From Sporichthyaceae bacterium (lineage in GTDB: Bacteria > Actinomycetota > Actinomycetes > Sporichthyales > Sporichthyaceae): DNA of 64,000 nucleotides. The stretch spans positions 1 to 64,000 of the forward strand of contig DATASX010000012.1 in NCBI GenBank assembly GCA_036269075.1, written 5' to 3'. A program made the translations under genes and the position numbers. The notes under the pieces were generated by a model that did not search any database, had not been told where the DNA came from, and saw nothing but the letters and a program-made list of their open reading frames with translations. Shown here one piece after another: positions 7,718 to 16,635 of this stretch. Every line of letters starts with the position of its first letter. Position 1 is the first letter of the stretch.

Positions 7718-8873
7718 TGGTGATGGCGGCCAGGGCGGTGGCGACCTTCGCGGCCAGGTCCGCCGGAAGGACGCCGTAGCCCAGGCTGGTGATGGCCTGC
7801 TGGCCGGCCGAGGAGGCGGTGTAGTTCAGGAAGCCCTTGAGCAGCGCGGTCTTGTCGGCCGCCATGCCCTTCGAGCAGACGATCTCGTAGGTCACCAGGA
7901 CGATCGGATATGCGCCCGCCGCGGTGGTGGCGTAGTCCAACTTCATCGACAGGTCGTTGCCGGTGCCGACCGGGGTGGCGGCCGTCAGGGCGGAGCCCGC
8001 GCTGTCCGCGGACAACGCGACCGGGGTGCCGCCGCTGCTGGTCGCCACCTTGGCGATCGAGAGGTTGCCGTCCTTGGCGAAGGAGTACTCGAGGTACCCG
8101 ATGCCGCCGTCGGTGGCCTTGATCGCCTGCTGGACACCGGCCGACTTGGCCTGGCCCTCACCGACGCCGCCGTTGAACTGCTTGGCCGGGGTGCCGGTGT
8201 AGGCACCGCCGCCGGCCGCCGCCAGGTAGTTCTCGAAGTTCTGCGTGGTGCCGGAGTCGTCCGACCGGAAGAAGACCTTGATGTCCTTCTCCGGCAGCGT
8301 GACGCCCGAGTTGAGGGCGGCGATCGCCGGGTCGTTCCACTTGGTGATCTTGCCGGTGAAGATCTTCGCGATCGTCGGACCGTCCAGGACCAGGCCGTCC
8401 GACAGGCCGGAGACGTTGTAGGACACCGCGATCGGGCCGACGGCCATCGGCAGGTTCCAGGCGTCGTTCCCACCGCAGTGCTGCTTGGCCAGTGGGGCCT
8501 CGGTGGTGGGGTTCAGCGCGGCGTCGGATCCGGCCCAGTCCACCTGACCGCCGAGGAACTGCTTGATGCCGGCGCCGGACCCGGTGCCGTTGTAGTTGAT
8601 TGTGGAGCCCTTGCACTGGGCCTGGTAGTTCGAGATCCACTGGCTGATGGCGTTGGCCTGGGCCGTCGATCCCTCACCGTTCAGCGTGCCGGTGCCGCAG
8701 GTGATACCCGCGGTGGTGGCGCCGCCCTGGGTGCTCGAGGAGGCGGTGGACGACGAACTGGATCCGGTGCTCGAGCCGGACGACGAGGCGGTGTTGCTGT
8801 CGGTACCGCAGGCGGCCAGCGTGAGGCCGGCGGCGATCAGGACAGGCAGGCGTCCGTGGCGGCGAAACTTCAC
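7710..8873 (-). CDS. pstS: Phosphate-binding lipoprotein PstS
   Basis: 387 residues from GTG 8873 (VKFRRHGRLPVL); a longer open frame to 9071 would run through the PHO box region and is rejected. The lipobox LAAC puts the lipidated cysteine at residue 22, followed by a Ser/Thr-rich tether. Mature-domain features include GEGSTAQANAISQWI, NYNGTGSGAGIKQFLGGQVDWAGSD (phosphate-binding loop), FRSDDSGTTQNFENYL and DGGIGYLEYSFA. It captures phosphate outside the membrane for PstCAB. Promoter-distal genes follow without a terminator. A PHO box about 80 bases upstream indicates PhoP control. Confidence 0.95.
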   Translation of the reverse strand: MKFRRHGRLPVLIAAGLTLAACGTDSNTASSSGSSTGSSSSSTASSSTQGGATTAGITCGTGTLNGEGSTAQANAISQWISNYQAQCKGSTINYNGTGSGAGIKQFLGGQVDWAGSDAALNPTTEAPLAKQHCGGNDAWNLPMAVGPIAVSYNVSGLSDGLVLDGPTIAKIFTGKITKWNDPAIAALNSGVTLPEKDIKVFFRSDDSGTTQNFENYLAAAGGGAYTGTPAKQFNGGVGEGQAKSAGVQQAIKATDGGIGYLEYSFAKDGNLSIAKVATSSGGTPVALSADSAGSALTAATPVGTGNDLSMKLDYATTAAGAYPIVLVTYEIVCSKGMAADKTALLKGFLNYTASSAGQQAITSLGYGVLPADLAAKVATALAAITSG

Positions 8874-8950
8874 AGGGTTCCCTTTCCGGGCAGGCTTCAG
8901 TCGCATCCTGGGCCGCGACGTTAGGGCGCGCAGGTGAATCGACTTGAGGC

Positions 8951-8972
8951 CGAAGGTGAACGACGGGTGAAC
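8951..8972 (-). promoter_or_regulatory. PHO box upstream of pstS
   Basis: On the minus strand two 11-base direct repeats read GTTCACCCGTC and GTTCACCTTCG, the known binding unit of PhoP in Streptomyces. A third, weaker GATTCACC lies 10 bases further downstream, and an isolated GTTCACC lies at 9021-9027. The position 78 bases before the pstS start fits phosphate-starvation activation. Confidence 0.8.
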
Positions 8973-9051
8973 CACGACTGCACTCCCGTGGTCGGGTCGT
9001 AGTCGTAACGGTTGCGCAAGGGTGAACTGGTCGTCGTTGTCCGACGGTTTG

Positions 9052-9996
9052 TCACACCTGGTGGCGCTCACCTGCGAGCAGTACGCCGTCCTGTGCGTGG
9101 AAGATCAGGAACTCACCGGGCTCCAACGGCTCGCGTGGCAGGCACCCGCGCCCGGCCGCCTCCAGCGCCCGCAGCAGCCGGGGCAGCACCGGGCGGTGGC
9201 TGCAGACGACCACCGAGTCCTGGCCGGTCGCGCAGAGGACCCGGTCGACGGCGGCGGCGAACTCCGCGTCGCCCACCCCCTCGGCCAGCCCGGGCAACAG
9301 CTCCGGTCCGCGGCTCAACGCGGCGGACAACGGCGTGACCGTGTCCTGGCATCGGCGGGCGGGCGAGCTCAGCACCCGGGTCGGCCCGAACGCTTCCAGC
9401 ACCGGCACCAGAGCACTCGCCTGGTCGGTGCCCTCGGGCCGCAACGGGCGGTCGAGGTCCGGGCCGCGCCACGCCTTGCGCGGCAGTGCGTGCCCGTGGC
9501 GCAGTACGATCAGTGCCCGGGTCGCCACCGGGCAGGCCAGGAATCCCTCGAGCACGGCAACGTCGTCGGCGCGCGTCAACCAGCGCAGCGCCTCCTCGGG
9601 TGGGAACCAGACGACCGCGTCGACCTCGTCGTTCGGCTCGAACCGGCCGGAGATCGCGCGCGCGGCCCAGTAGTGCACGACCTTCGGCACGCCTTCGACG
9701 AGGTACTCGGCGGTCGGCAGCGGGCGGCCGAGCACGCACCGCTGCCCCGTCTCCTCGACGATCTCGCGGACCGCCGCAGCCGCGGGGTGCTCCCCGGCGG
9801 TCAGCTTCCCCTTGGGCAGTGACCAGTCGTCGTAGCGCGGCCGGTGCACCAGGGCCACCTGGACCCGATCCCGTCCGGCCGGCCGCCAGAGCACGCCACC
9901 GGCGGCCTGGATCGTGCCGAACGGGGCCGGGAGCAGCGCCGTCAGATCCACCCCGAACTCACCGACTTCTCCTGGCGGGTAGGGCTGTCCGGACAT
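9052..9996 (-). CDS. mutT1: MutT1-type Nudix hydrolase with histidine phosphatase domain
   Basis: 314 residues in two domains. The Nudix domain (about 25-150) has the box GKLTAGEHPAAAAVREIVEETGQ, matching GX5EX7REUXEEXGU. The C-terminal phosphoglycerate-mutase-like domain (about 160-314) has LRHGHA near its start and VVCSHRP later, the usual catalytic His pair. In mycobacteria MutT1 degrades 8-oxo-(d)GTP and sits next to ppk, as here. The first 15 codons lie inside an inverted repeat, so a later GTG (9951) is possible as the true start; neither start has a strong ribosome binding site. It lies downstream of ppk on the same strand, 46 bases away. Confidence 0.92.
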   Translation of the reverse strand: MSGQPYPPGEVGEFGVDLTALLPAPFGTIQAAGGVLWRPAGRDRVQVALVHRPRYDDWSLPKGKLTAGEHPAAAAVREIVEETGQRCVLGRPLPTAEYLVEGVPKVVHYWAARAISGRFEPNDEVDAVVWFPPEEALRWLTRADDVAVLEGFLACPVATRALIVLRHGHALPRKAWRGPDLDRPLRPEGTDQASALVPVLEAFGPTRVLSSPARRCQDTVTPLSAALSRGPELLPGLAEGVGDAEFAAAVDRVLCATGQDSVVVCSHRPVLPRLLRALEAAGRGCLPREPLEPGEFLIFHAQDGVLLAGERHQV

Positions 9997-10024
9997 GCTG
10001 ATGGCCCCACGCGCCAGGAGAAGT
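9965..10024. repeat. Inverted repeat between ppk and mutT1
   Basis: ACTTCTCCTGGCG at 9965-9977 pairs perfectly with CGCCAGGAGAAGT at 10012-10024 across a 34-base loop. It includes the annotated start of mutT1. The outer bases (CCGACTTCT) match the arms of the repeats at 23345 and 26594, so it may be a diverged member of that family. It could also act as a processing or terminator hairpin after ppk. Confidence 0.7.
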
Positions 10025-10042
10025 GCAGGACCGGGCCCGAGG

Positions 10043-12160
10043 TCATGCCGGAGTGGCGCGACGCCGCGCCTTGACCCGGATCAGGTAGTCCTGCAGGTCG
10101 GTCAACGGGTTGCCCTCGGCGTCGATGTGCCGGCGGGTCCACTTGCCGTCCGAGCCCAGATGCCACGCCGCGACCTCGTCGGAGAAGGCCGTGGCCATCA
10201 GCTGTGCGAGCTCCACGACGTGGTCCGGGCTGCCCAGCCGCACCAGCGTCTCGACCCGGCGGTCGAGGTTGCGGTGCATCATGTCGGCGCTGCCGATCCA
10301 CACCTCGGCGCGGCCGCCGCCGGCGAAGGCGAAGATCCGCGAGTGCTCCAGGAACCGCCCGAGGATGCTGCGGACGCGGATGTTCTCCGACAGTCCCGCG
10401 ACCCCGGGCCGGATCGCGCAGATGCCGCGGATCCACAGGTCGACCGGGACGCCGGCCATCGAGGCCCGGTAGAGCGCGTCGATGGTCGCCTCGTCGACCA
10501 GTGAGTTGCACTTGATCTGCACGTGCGCCCGCCGACCGGCCCGGTGGTGGGCGATCTCGGCCTCGATGCGCTCGACGATTCCGGCCCGCACCGAGTGCGG
10601 GGCGACCAGCAGCCGCCGGTAGGACGTCCCGCGGGAGTAGCCGCTCAACGCGTTGAACAGATTTGCGACGTCCTCCGCGATCAGCGGGTCCGCGGTCAGC
10701 AGACCGAAGTCCTCGTAGGACCGAGCGGTCCGCGGGTTGTAGTTGCCGGTACCGATGTGGCAGTACCGGCGCAGCTGATCGCCCTCCTGGCGGACCACCA
10801 GCGCCAGCTTCGCGTGGGTCTTCAGGCCGACCTGGCCGTAGGCCACGTGGCAGCCGACCTGCTCCAGCTTGCGGGCCCAGACGATGTTTGCGCGCTCGTC
10901 GAAGCGGGCCTTCAGCTCGACCAGCGCGACGACCTGCTTGCCCTCCTCGGCCGCGTCGATCAGGGCGTCGACGATGGGGGAGTCGCCGCTGGTGCGATAC
11001 AGCGTCTGCTTGATCGCCAGTACGTTCGGGTCGGCGGCGGCCTGCTCGATGAACGCCTGCACGCTGGTGGAGAACGAGTCGTACGGGTGGTGCAGCAGGA
11101 CGTCGCGCTGGCGCACCGCAGCGAAGATGTCGGCCGGCTTGGCGCTCTCCACCTCGGCCAGGTGCGGGTGGGTCGAGGGCACGAACGGCTGGAACTTCAG
11201 CTCGGAGCGGTCGATGTCGGCGATCGCGTGCAGGCCGGTCAGGTCCAGCGGCCCGGGCAGCGGGAACACCTCGTTCTCACTCACGCCGAGCTCGCGCACC
11301 AGCAGGTCGCGCACGACCGGGTCGATCGTCTCCTCGACCTCCAGCCGGACCGGCGGGCCGAACCGACGCCGCATCAGCTCCCGCTCGATGGCTTGGAGCA
11401 GGTTCTCGGCGTCGTCCTCCTCGACCTCGAAGTCGGCGGTCCGGGTCACCCGGAACGCGTGGTGCGCCTCGACGGTCATTCCCGGGAACAGCTCGGTCAG
11501 GTGCGCGGCGATCACGTCCTCCAGCGGGACGAACCGCTGCGGCGCGACCGTGATGAATCGCGGCAGCGACGGCGGCACCTTGACCCGGGCGAAGTTGACC
11601 CGCCCGGACGACGGGTTGCGCACCACCACGGCCAGGTTCAGCGACAGCCCGGAGATGTACGGGAACGGGTGCGCCGGATCGACCGCCAACGGGGTCAGCA
11701 CCGGGAAGACCCGGTCGCGGAACAGGATCAGCAGGTCGTCCTTCTCCGCCGGGGACAGCTCCTCCCAGCGCAGGATCTCGATGTCGTTCTTGGCCAGCTC
11801 GGGCAGCAGGTGGTCGCGGAAGCAGTGCGAGGCCCGTAGTGCGGCGGCCTGGGTGCGCTCCCAGATCCCCTCCAGGATCTCCCGGGGCTGGTGCCCGCTG
11901 ACCGAGGTCACCGCGACGCCCGCGGCGATGCGGCGCCGGAAGCCGGCGACGCGGACCATGAAGAACTCGTCGATGTTCGAGGCGTAGATGGCCAGGAAGC
12001 GGGCCCGCTCCAGCAGCGGGGTAGCCGGATCCTCGGCGAGGTCGAGCACGCGGATGTTGAAGTCCAGCCAGCTGGCCTCGCGCTCCAGGAACCGGTCGTT
12101 CGGCAGGGCCGTGGAACTCTCTTCGCTCGGCCCGGTTCGCCCGGCCGCCTCCACGCTCAC
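10043..12160 (-). CDS. ppk: Polyphosphate kinase 1
   Basis: 705 residues from GTG 12160, chosen for its GAGGTAA ribosome binding site 6 bases upstream and its overlap with the preceding mini-ORF; the frame is open 15 codons further but lacks such a site. Domain order is typical: N domain ([17 protein letters not shown]), head domain, then two phospholipase-D-like C domains. Catalytic-region motifs include [11 protein letters not shown] and [25 protein letters not shown], the latter with the autophosphorylated histidine. It makes polyphosphate from ATP. Placement beside pst, pit and mutT1 makes a phosphate block. A PHO-box-like pair lies upstream. Confidence 0.95.
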   Translation of the reverse strand: MSVEAAGRTGPSEESSTALPNDRFLEREASWLDFNIRVLDLAEDPATPLLERARFLAIYASNIDEFFMVRVAGFRRRIAAGVAVTSVSGHQPREILEGIWERTQAAALRASHCFRDHLLPELAKNDIEILRWEELSPAEKDDLLILFRDRVFPVLTPLAVDPAHPFPYISGLSLNLAVVVRNPSSGRVNFARVKVPPSLPRFITVAPQRFVPLEDVIAAHLTELFPGMTVEAHHAFRVTRTADFEVEEDDAENLLQAIERELMRRRFGPPVRLEVEETIDPVVRDLLVRELGVSENEVFPLPGPLDLTGLHAIADIDRSELKFQPFVPSTHPHLAEVESAKPADIFAAVRQRDVLLHHPYDSFSTSVQAFIEQAAADPNVLAIKQTLYRTSGDSPIVDALIDAAEEGKQVVALVELKARFDERANIVWARKLEQVGCHVAYGQVGLKTHAKLALVVRQEGDQLRRYCHIGTGNYNPRTARSYEDFGLLTADPLIAEDVANLFNALSGYSRGTSYRRLLVAPHSVRAGIVERIEAEIAHHRAGRRAHVQIKCNSLVDEATIDALYRASMAGVPVDLWIRGICAIRPGVAGLSENIRVRSILGRFLEHSRIFAFAGGGRAEVWIGSADMMHRNLDRRVETLVRLGSPDHVVELAQLMATAFSDEVAAWHLGSDGKWTRRHIDAEGNPLTDLQDYLIRVKARRRATPA

Positions 12161-12237
12161 CGGCTTACCTCGATTCGGCGCCGCGGGCGGGGCGACGGCC
12201 AGCACTGTGACACTGGTTCGCTCGCAAGCTCGCTCAC
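12157..12237 (-). CDS. 26-codon leader mini-ORF before ppk (repeat copy B)
   Basis: GTG start with GAGGTGG six bases upstream. The peptide begins [12 protein letters not shown] and ends RRRIEVSR, 26 residues, and its TGA overlaps the ppk GTG (GTGA). Its final codons (ATC GAG GTA AGC CGG) supply the ppk Shine-Dalgarno. It is the same length and has the same first 12 codons as the copies at 6648 and 28932. Here no gene precedes it on the same strand within 150 bases, so it acts as a leader ORF on the ppk transcript rather than as an internal linker. Confidence 0.55.
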   Translation of the reverse strand: MSELASEPVSQCWPSPRPRRRIEVSR

Positions 12238-12288
12238 TCCGCCACCTCGTCAGAACTCGCCCGAATGCCCTCGATCATGCCGCAGCCA

Positions 12289-12306
12289 GGTGAACAGAGG
12301 GTGGCC
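12289..12306 (-). promoter_or_regulatory. Possible PHO box upstream of ppk
   Basis: On the minus strand GGCCACC and GTTCACC lie 11 bases apart, the spacing of PhoP direct-repeat units; only the second is a perfect unit. It is about 50 bases before the leader mini-ORF. PhoP control of ppk is established in Streptomyces, which makes the match plausible but not proven. Confidence 0.4.
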
Positions 12307-12388
12307 GCCGAACAGATGTCACCCTGCCGACGGCTTCGTGCAGGCCGCTGACCTGCGGTTGAGCGAATCTCTGGACTCAGGTCGACAA

Positions 12389-13036
12389 TCAGCGCGGGGC
12401 GCGTTTGGTGGCCGCCAGAATGCCCCCGCCGATCGGTAGGAACACCGCAGCGAACTGGTCGCTCTCCACCAACGCCGTGGACAGGTCGCGCAGCGCCAGT
12501 GTGCGCGGGTCGCGAACGGCCGGGTCGGTCAGCGCGCCGCCGCCGAACGCCTCGCCGAACGCCACGATCCCGCCGGCCCGCAGCAGTCTCGGGGCTTCCC
12601 GCAGGTGCTCGGCGTAGTAGGTCGGGTCGCCGTTGATCCACATCAGGTCGTACCCGGAGTCGGTCAGCCGCGGCAGCACCTCGGCGGCGTGACCGGCGAT
12701 CAGCCGCGTGCGGTTGGCCGGGACGTTGGCCGCGCGGAAGGTCTCCCGTGCTGCGCGCTGGTGCTCGGGTTCGCCGTCGACACTGGTCAGCACCCCGTCG
12801 GCGCGCATCCCGCGCAGCAACCAGACCCCGGAGACCCCGGTGCCGGTGCCTATCTCGACCACCGAGTGCGCATCGAGAACCGCGGCCAGGAAACGCAGCG
12901 TCGCCCCGGCCGTCGGTGAGGGGACCGGGACGCCCAGCTGGAGAGCCCGGGCGCGGGCGGTGCGCAGCACGTCGTCCTCGGCGATGAACCGGTCGGTGAG
13001 GGCCGACCGCGCCGATTCGACGTCGGACACCGTCAT
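12389..13036 (-). CDS. O-methyltransferase, class I SAM-dependent
   Basis: 215 residues, ATG start with an excellent AGGAGGAT site. The SAM-binding motif is VVEIGTGTGVSGVWLLRG, followed by the acidic SVDGEPEHQ, and YDLMWINGDPTYYAEHL resembles the catechol-O-methyltransferase-like family (O-MT type 3), with Asn in place of the usual metal-site Asp. It is divergent from sigE, the same neighbour as in mycobacteria (Rv1220c beside sigE, from memory). The substrate is unknown. The 195-base gap to sigE must hold both promoters. Confidence 0.88.
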   Translation of the reverse strand: MTVSDVESARSALTDRFIAEDDVLRTARARALQLGVPVPSPTAGATLRFLAAVLDAHSVVEIGTGTGVSGVWLLRGMRADGVLTSVDGEPEHQRAARETFRAANVPANRTRLIAGHAAEVLPRLTDSGYDLMWINGDPTYYAEHLREAPRLLRAGGIVAFGEAFGGGALTDPAVRDPRTLALRDLSTALVESDQFAAVFLPIGGGILAATKRAPR

Positions 13037-13098
13037 GAAAATCCTCCTGCCGGGATTCGCTGCACCGCAGCTTAGAGGTTCACCCCGGCGGCCCTTCG

Positions 13099-13124
13099 GG
13101 AACGCGGCCGGGGCGTCGGGCGTT
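13099..13124 (+). promoter_or_regulatory. Possible ECF-type (SigE) promoter before sigE
   Basis: GGAAC at 13099-13103 and CGTT at 13121-13124 are separated by 17 bases, matching the general GGAAC-N16/17-CGTT form of ECF SigE promoters. Position about 110 bases before the chosen sigE start would fit autoregulation. The motif is short and the region GC-rich, so chance is not excluded. Confidence 0.4.
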
Positions 13125-13231
13125 GGACTCCTCGGGACTGCGATCGCACAGTTCGTCCCTCCGCCGCACACAGGTGTGCCACAGCGGGGAGCGGAAGGTT
13201 GAGCGGCGTGATCGCGGCGGAGGGAGCACGG

Positions 13232-13876
13232 GTGGACACCATCTCGGCAGTAGGGGCGGCCGCTGCCACGGCCGCCTCGGCGCCTGGAGCGACCGCGCCG
13301 AGCGACCAGGAAACCGACCAGGAAACCGACCAGGAAACACAGTGGACTGCGCCGTCCTGGGACGAGATCGTCCGGACCCACTCGGCCCGGGTGTACCGGC
13401 TGGCCTACCGGCTGACCGGCGACCGGTACGACGCCGAGGACCTGACGCAGGAGGTGTTCGTGCGGGTGTTCCGATCGCTGTCCGGGTACCGGCCCGGCAC
13501 GTTCGAGGGCTGGTTGCACCGGATAACCACGAACCTGTTCCTGGACCAGGCGCGCCGCAAGCGCAAGATCCGGTTCGAGGGCCTGGACGACGACGCGCAC
13601 GAGCGGATCCCGGGCACCGAACCCACCCCGGAGGCGGCCTACGAGGACCATCACCTCGACGCCGACGTGCAGCGCGCCCTCGACGAACTGCTGCCGGAGT
13701 TCCGGGCGGCCGTGGTCCTGTGCGACATCGAAGGTCTGTCGTACGAGGAGATCGCGGCGACCCTCGACATCAAACTGGGCACCGTGCGCAGCCGGGTGCA
13801 CCGCGGCCGGGCTCGGCTGCGCGCCGCGTTGGACGACCGCGCGCCGGTCCCCGTAAGCGCTGGAGCCGCACCGTGA
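13232..13876 (+). CDS. sigE: ECF RNA polymerase sigma factor SigE
   Basis: 214 residues from GTG 13232, which has GGAGGG seven bases upstream; upstream in-frame GTG 13208 and TTG 13199 lack such a site. A poorly structured N-terminus with a triple DQET repeat precedes region 2 ([30 protein letters not shown], then [24 protein letters not shown]) and region 4 ([48 protein letters not shown]). The stop overlaps the anti-sigma gene start (GTGA), so the pair is translationally coupled. Expected role: envelope and oxidative stress response. Confidence 0.93.
   Translation: MDTISAVGAAAATAASAPGATAPSDQETDQETDQETQWTAPSWDEIVRTHSARVYRLAYRLTGDRYDAEDLTQEVFVRVFRSLSGYRPGTFEGWLHRITTNLFLDQARRKRKIRFEGLDDDAHERIPGTEPTPEAAYEDHHLDADVQRALDELLPEFRAAVVLCDIEGLSYEEIAATLDIKLGTVRSRVHRGRARLRAALDDRAPVPVSAGAAP
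13304..13339 (+). repeat. Three 12-base tandem repeats inside sigE
   Basis: GACCAGGAAACC is repeated three times, the last with one change, encoding [12 protein letters not shown] in the disordered N-terminus. It is in frame, so copy number can vary without breaking the gene. Confidence 0.9.
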
Positions 13877-14424
13877 CCCACCTCGGACACCGCCTGTCCG
13901 GTTACCTGGACGGCGAACTGCCGCCCGCGACCGCCGAGCTGGTCGCCGGGCACCTGTTGTTGTGCGGCCAGTGCCGTACGGCCGCCAAGGAGCAGTCCCG
14001 CACCAAGGTCGATCTGCGCGATCTCGGCGGCCCGGCGCCCTCGGCCGGGCTGCTGAGCTCGCTGCTCGACATGTCCGGGCCCTTCGAGCCCCCGACCCCG
14101 ACGGCCTGGGACCGGTTGCCCGTCGCCGAGGTCGGGCGGCGGCGGCTGGCCGGCGCGGCCCCGTTGTTCGCGGCCGGCGTCGCCGGGATCGCCGCGATCT
14201 CGATGGCCTCGACGGTGTTCACCGCCGCGGCCCCGCAGCGGGCGCATCAGGTCTCCCGCACCACAGCCACCGGCGGACGCGCCCGCTCGGCCCCGAACGC
14301 CGCCCACGTCGGGTACAACACCGTCCCGGCCTCGCCGACGCCGACCGCCACCCCGCCGGCGGCACTGACCGGCTCGGTACGAGTGCCGCTCGCCGCAGCG
14401 ATTTCACTGGTACGTCCCGGCTGA
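13873..14424 (+). CDS. rseA: Zinc-finger anti-sigma factor RseA
   Basis: 183 residues, GTG start overlapping the sigE stop by 4 bases. The ZAS motif is H27-x3-C31-x2-C34 (GHLLLCGQC), the hallmark of redox- or protease-controlled anti-sigma factors. One membrane segment is likely at about 92-117 ([25 protein letters not shown]), followed by an outside tail rich in Thr/Pro/Ala. It should hold SigE inactive at the membrane. In mycobacteria htrA follows; here the next gene is tatB, so the protease gene is missing from this place. Confidence 0.9.
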   Translation: MTHLGHRLSGYLDGELPPATAELVAGHLLLCGQCRTAAKEQSRTKVDLRDLGGPAPSAGLLSSLLDMSGPFEPPTPTAWDRLPVAEVGRRRLAGAAPLFAAGVAGIAAISMASTVFTAAAPQRAHQVSRTTATGGRARSAPNAAHVGYNTVPASPTPTATPPAALTGSVRVPLAAAISLVRPG

Positions 14425-14449
14425 CGGGCGTAGTCACTAGGCTCGTCGT

Positions 14450-14845
14450 GTGTTGGACATCAGCGGCTGGGAGTTCCTGACCCTTGGCGTCCTCGCGGTC
14501 ATTCTCTTCGGCCCGGACCGGCTGCCGAAGTTCGCGGCCGACGCCGCGAAGTTCCTCAAGATGATGCGTGGGTACATGCACAACGCCCGCGACGACCTGA
14601 CCCGCGAGCTCGGCCCCGAGATCTCCGACGTGAAGTTGTCCGATCTGACCCCGCGCGGGCTGTTGCGCAAGACCCTGGGCGACGACGACCCGTTCCGCGA
14701 TCTGCGCTCCGACATGGATCTGCGCTCCGAGATGGAGACGCTCCGCAACCCGATGGCCCCGGTGGCCGACCCGCCGCGCCCGGTTCCGGTCCAGGTCCCG
14801 CTCGGCGTCGGCGAGGTCCCCCCGTTCGATCCCGAGACCACCTGA
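14450..14845 (+). CDS. tatB: Twin-arginine translocase subunit TatB
   Basis: 131 residues. The N-terminal membrane helix and hinge read LDISGWEFLTLGVLAVILFGPDRLPKFA, the TatA/B signature with the Glu in the helix and FGP hinge. A long amphipathic, charged helix follows (AAKFLKMMRGYMHNARDDLTRELGPEI), then a Pro-rich tail. It forms the Tat substrate receptor with TatC, which is not in this window. It lies 25 bases after rseA and is probably cotranscribed with sigE-rseA. Confidence 0.9.
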   Translation: MLDISGWEFLTLGVLAVILFGPDRLPKFAADAAKFLKMMRGYMHNARDDLTRELGPEISDVKLSDLTPRGLLRKTLGDDDPFRDLRSDMDLRSEMETLRNPMAPVADPPRPVPVQVPLGVGEVPPFDPETT

Positions 14846-14875
14846 GGCCGCAGGGCGCCCAGCCCGGCGGGCGGC

Positions 14876-16018
14876 TCAGACGGGGCTGAGCCCTAGCGAA
14901 CGGCCCACCAGCCCGTGCGAGCGACTGCCCAGCCGGTCGGCGATGCCGCGCAGCACCTGCGAGGCCGGGGCCGTCGGATCGGCGAGCACCAGCGGCTGGC
15001 CGGTGTCGCCGCCCTCGCGCAGTCGCTGGTCCAGCGGGACCTCGCCCAGCACCGGGATCGAGACGCCGAGCGTGCGGCTGAGGCCCTCGGCGACCTGCGC
15101 CCCGCCTCCCCGACCGAACAGCTCCAGCCGGTGGTCGCGGCCCTCGGCCGTGCAGTGCGGGCACGGCAGGTACGACATGTTCTCGATGACGCCGAAGATG
15201 TGCTGGTGGGTCTGGGTGGCGATCGCGCCGGCCCGTTCGGCGACCTCCGCGGCGGCCTGCTGCGGGGTGGTCACCACCAGGATCTCCGCGTTCGGCACCA
15301 GCTGCGCCACGGAGATCGCGATGTCGCCGGTGCCCGGCGGCAGGTCCATCAGCAGCACGTCGAGGTCGCCCCACCAGACGTCGGCGAGGAACTGCTGCAA
15401 CGCCCGGTGCAGCATCGGGCCCCGCCAGACCACCGGGGTGTTCCCTTCGATGAACATCCCGATCGAGATCAGCCGCACCCCGTGCGAGGTGGGCGGCATG
15501 ATCATGTTCTGCACCTGGGTCGGCCGGTCGGCACAGCCGAGCATCCGCGGCACCGAGTGGCCGTAGATGTCCGCGTCGAGCACGCCCACCGACCTCCCGG
15601 ACGCGGCCAGCGCCGCGGCCAGGTTCACCGTGACCGAGGACTTGCCGACGCCGCCCTTGCCCGAGGCCACCGCGTAGACCCGCGTCAACGAGCCGGGCGC
15701 GGCGAACGGGATCTCCTTGGCCGGGGCCCCGCCGCGCAACTTGGTCTGCAGCGCCTCGCGCTGGTCCGGGGTCATGACGTCCAGCCGAACCTCGACGCCG
15801 ATCACGCCGGCCACCTTGCTGACCGCGGCCGTCACGTCGCGGGTGATCTTGTCGCGCAACGGACAGCCCGCGACCGTCAACCGGACCGTGACCACCACGT
15901 TCCCGCCGGACACCGATACGTCGGCGACCATGTCTAGATCGGTGATCGGACGGTGGATCTCGGGGTCCTCGACGGTTGCGAGGGCCGCGTGGATTGCCTG
16001 GACGTCGGGTGCTGCCAT
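14876..16018 (-). CDS. mrp: Mrp/NBP35-type P-loop ATPase, Fe-S cluster carrier
   Basis: 380 residues. An N-terminal MIP18/DUF59 domain (about 1-90; ATVEDPEIHRPITDLDMV, with VAGCPLRDKI) is followed by a ParA-like ATPase with deviant Walker A SGKGGVGKSS near 120-130 and DADIYGHSVPRML. A CxxC (YLPCPHC) that would bridge an Fe-S cluster in the dimer is present. The family loads Fe-S clusters onto apoproteins. It converges on tatB; DUF1003 and the MgtE-like gene lie upstream on the same strand, the mycobacterial order. Confidence 0.93.
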   Translation of the reverse strand: MAAPDVQAIHAALATVEDPEIHRPITDLDMVADVSVSGGNVVVTVRLTVAGCPLRDKITRDVTAAVSKVAGVIGVEVRLDVMTPDQREALQTKLRGGAPAKEIPFAAPGSLTRVYAVASGKGGVGKSSVTVNLAAALAASGRSVGVLDADIYGHSVPRMLGCADRPTQVQNMIMPPTSHGVRLISIGMFIEGNTPVVWRGPMLHRALQQFLADVWWGDLDVLLMDLPPGTGDIAISVAQLVPNAEILVVTTPQQAAAEVAERAGAIATQTHQHIFGVIENMSYLPCPHCTAEGRDHRLELFGRGGGAQVAEGLSRTLGVSIPVLGEVPLDQRLREGGDTGQPLVLADPTAPASQVLRGIADRLGSRSHGLVGRSLGLSPV

Positions 16019-16068
16019 ACCTCGAATCGTATGTTGCCGCGGAGGTCGCGGTTGACCGGCCGCGGCGC

Positions 16069-16587
16069 TCAGTCCTTGTCCTCGTCGCGGGCTGCGATGT
16101 CGCGCAGTTCGGTGAGCAGTTCCTTTCGGAAGCGTTCCAGGGCCCGGTCTATGTAGTCGCGGGTGGCCGCGTCGTTCTGCGCGCTGCGCAGGTCGGCGAG
16201 TTCGACGGCGAGGTAGTCGGTGGTGGCCCGCTGTCGTTCCTCGATCTCGCGGTCGCGCGCGATCTGGACGCGGTCGCGGTCGGCCTGGCGGTTCTGGGCC
16301 AGCAGGATCAGCGGCGCCGCATAGGCGGCCTGGGTGGAGAAGGCGAGGTTCAGCAGGATGAACGGGTAGGCGTCGAAGCGCGTCGCCGCCCAGGTGACGT
16401 TGATGCTGATCCAGACGATCACGAGCGCGGTCTGGATGAACAAGTAGCGGGCGGTGCCGAAGAACCGCGCGATGTCCTCCGAGATCGCGCCGAAGGTGTC
16501 GGCGTCGATCTGCGGTCGACGGAATCGAGGGCCGATCGGCGAGCCCAGCGAGTCGCCGCGGCGCCCCGAGGACTCCGCCGTGCTCAT
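16069..16587 (-). CDS. DUF1003 family membrane protein
   Basis: 172 residues. Two hydrophobic segments (YLFIQTALVIVWISINVTW and FILLNLAFSTQAAYAAPLILLAQNRQ) are followed by a charged coiled-coil-like region (RDRVQIARDREIEERQRATTDYLAVELADLRSAQ). The family signature NLAFSTQAAYAAPLILMAQNRQ is clear. Function unknown in the literature I know. It lies 49 bases after the MgtE-like CBS gene on the same strand, a pairing also seen in mycobacteria, which suggests a shared role in metal or envelope physiology. Confidence 0.88.
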   Translation of the reverse strand: MSTAESSGRRGDSLGSPIGPRFRRPQIDADTFGAISEDIARFFGTARYLFIQTALVIVWISINVTWAATRFDAYPFILLNLAFSTQAAYAAPLILLAQNRQADRDRVQIARDREIEERQRATTDYLAVELADLRSAQNDAATRDYIDRALERFRKELLTELRDIAARDEDKD

Positions 16588-16635
16588 CTACCCAGCTCGT
16601 TCATTCGTGGACCTCCGATCAGGACCCGTCGGGGG

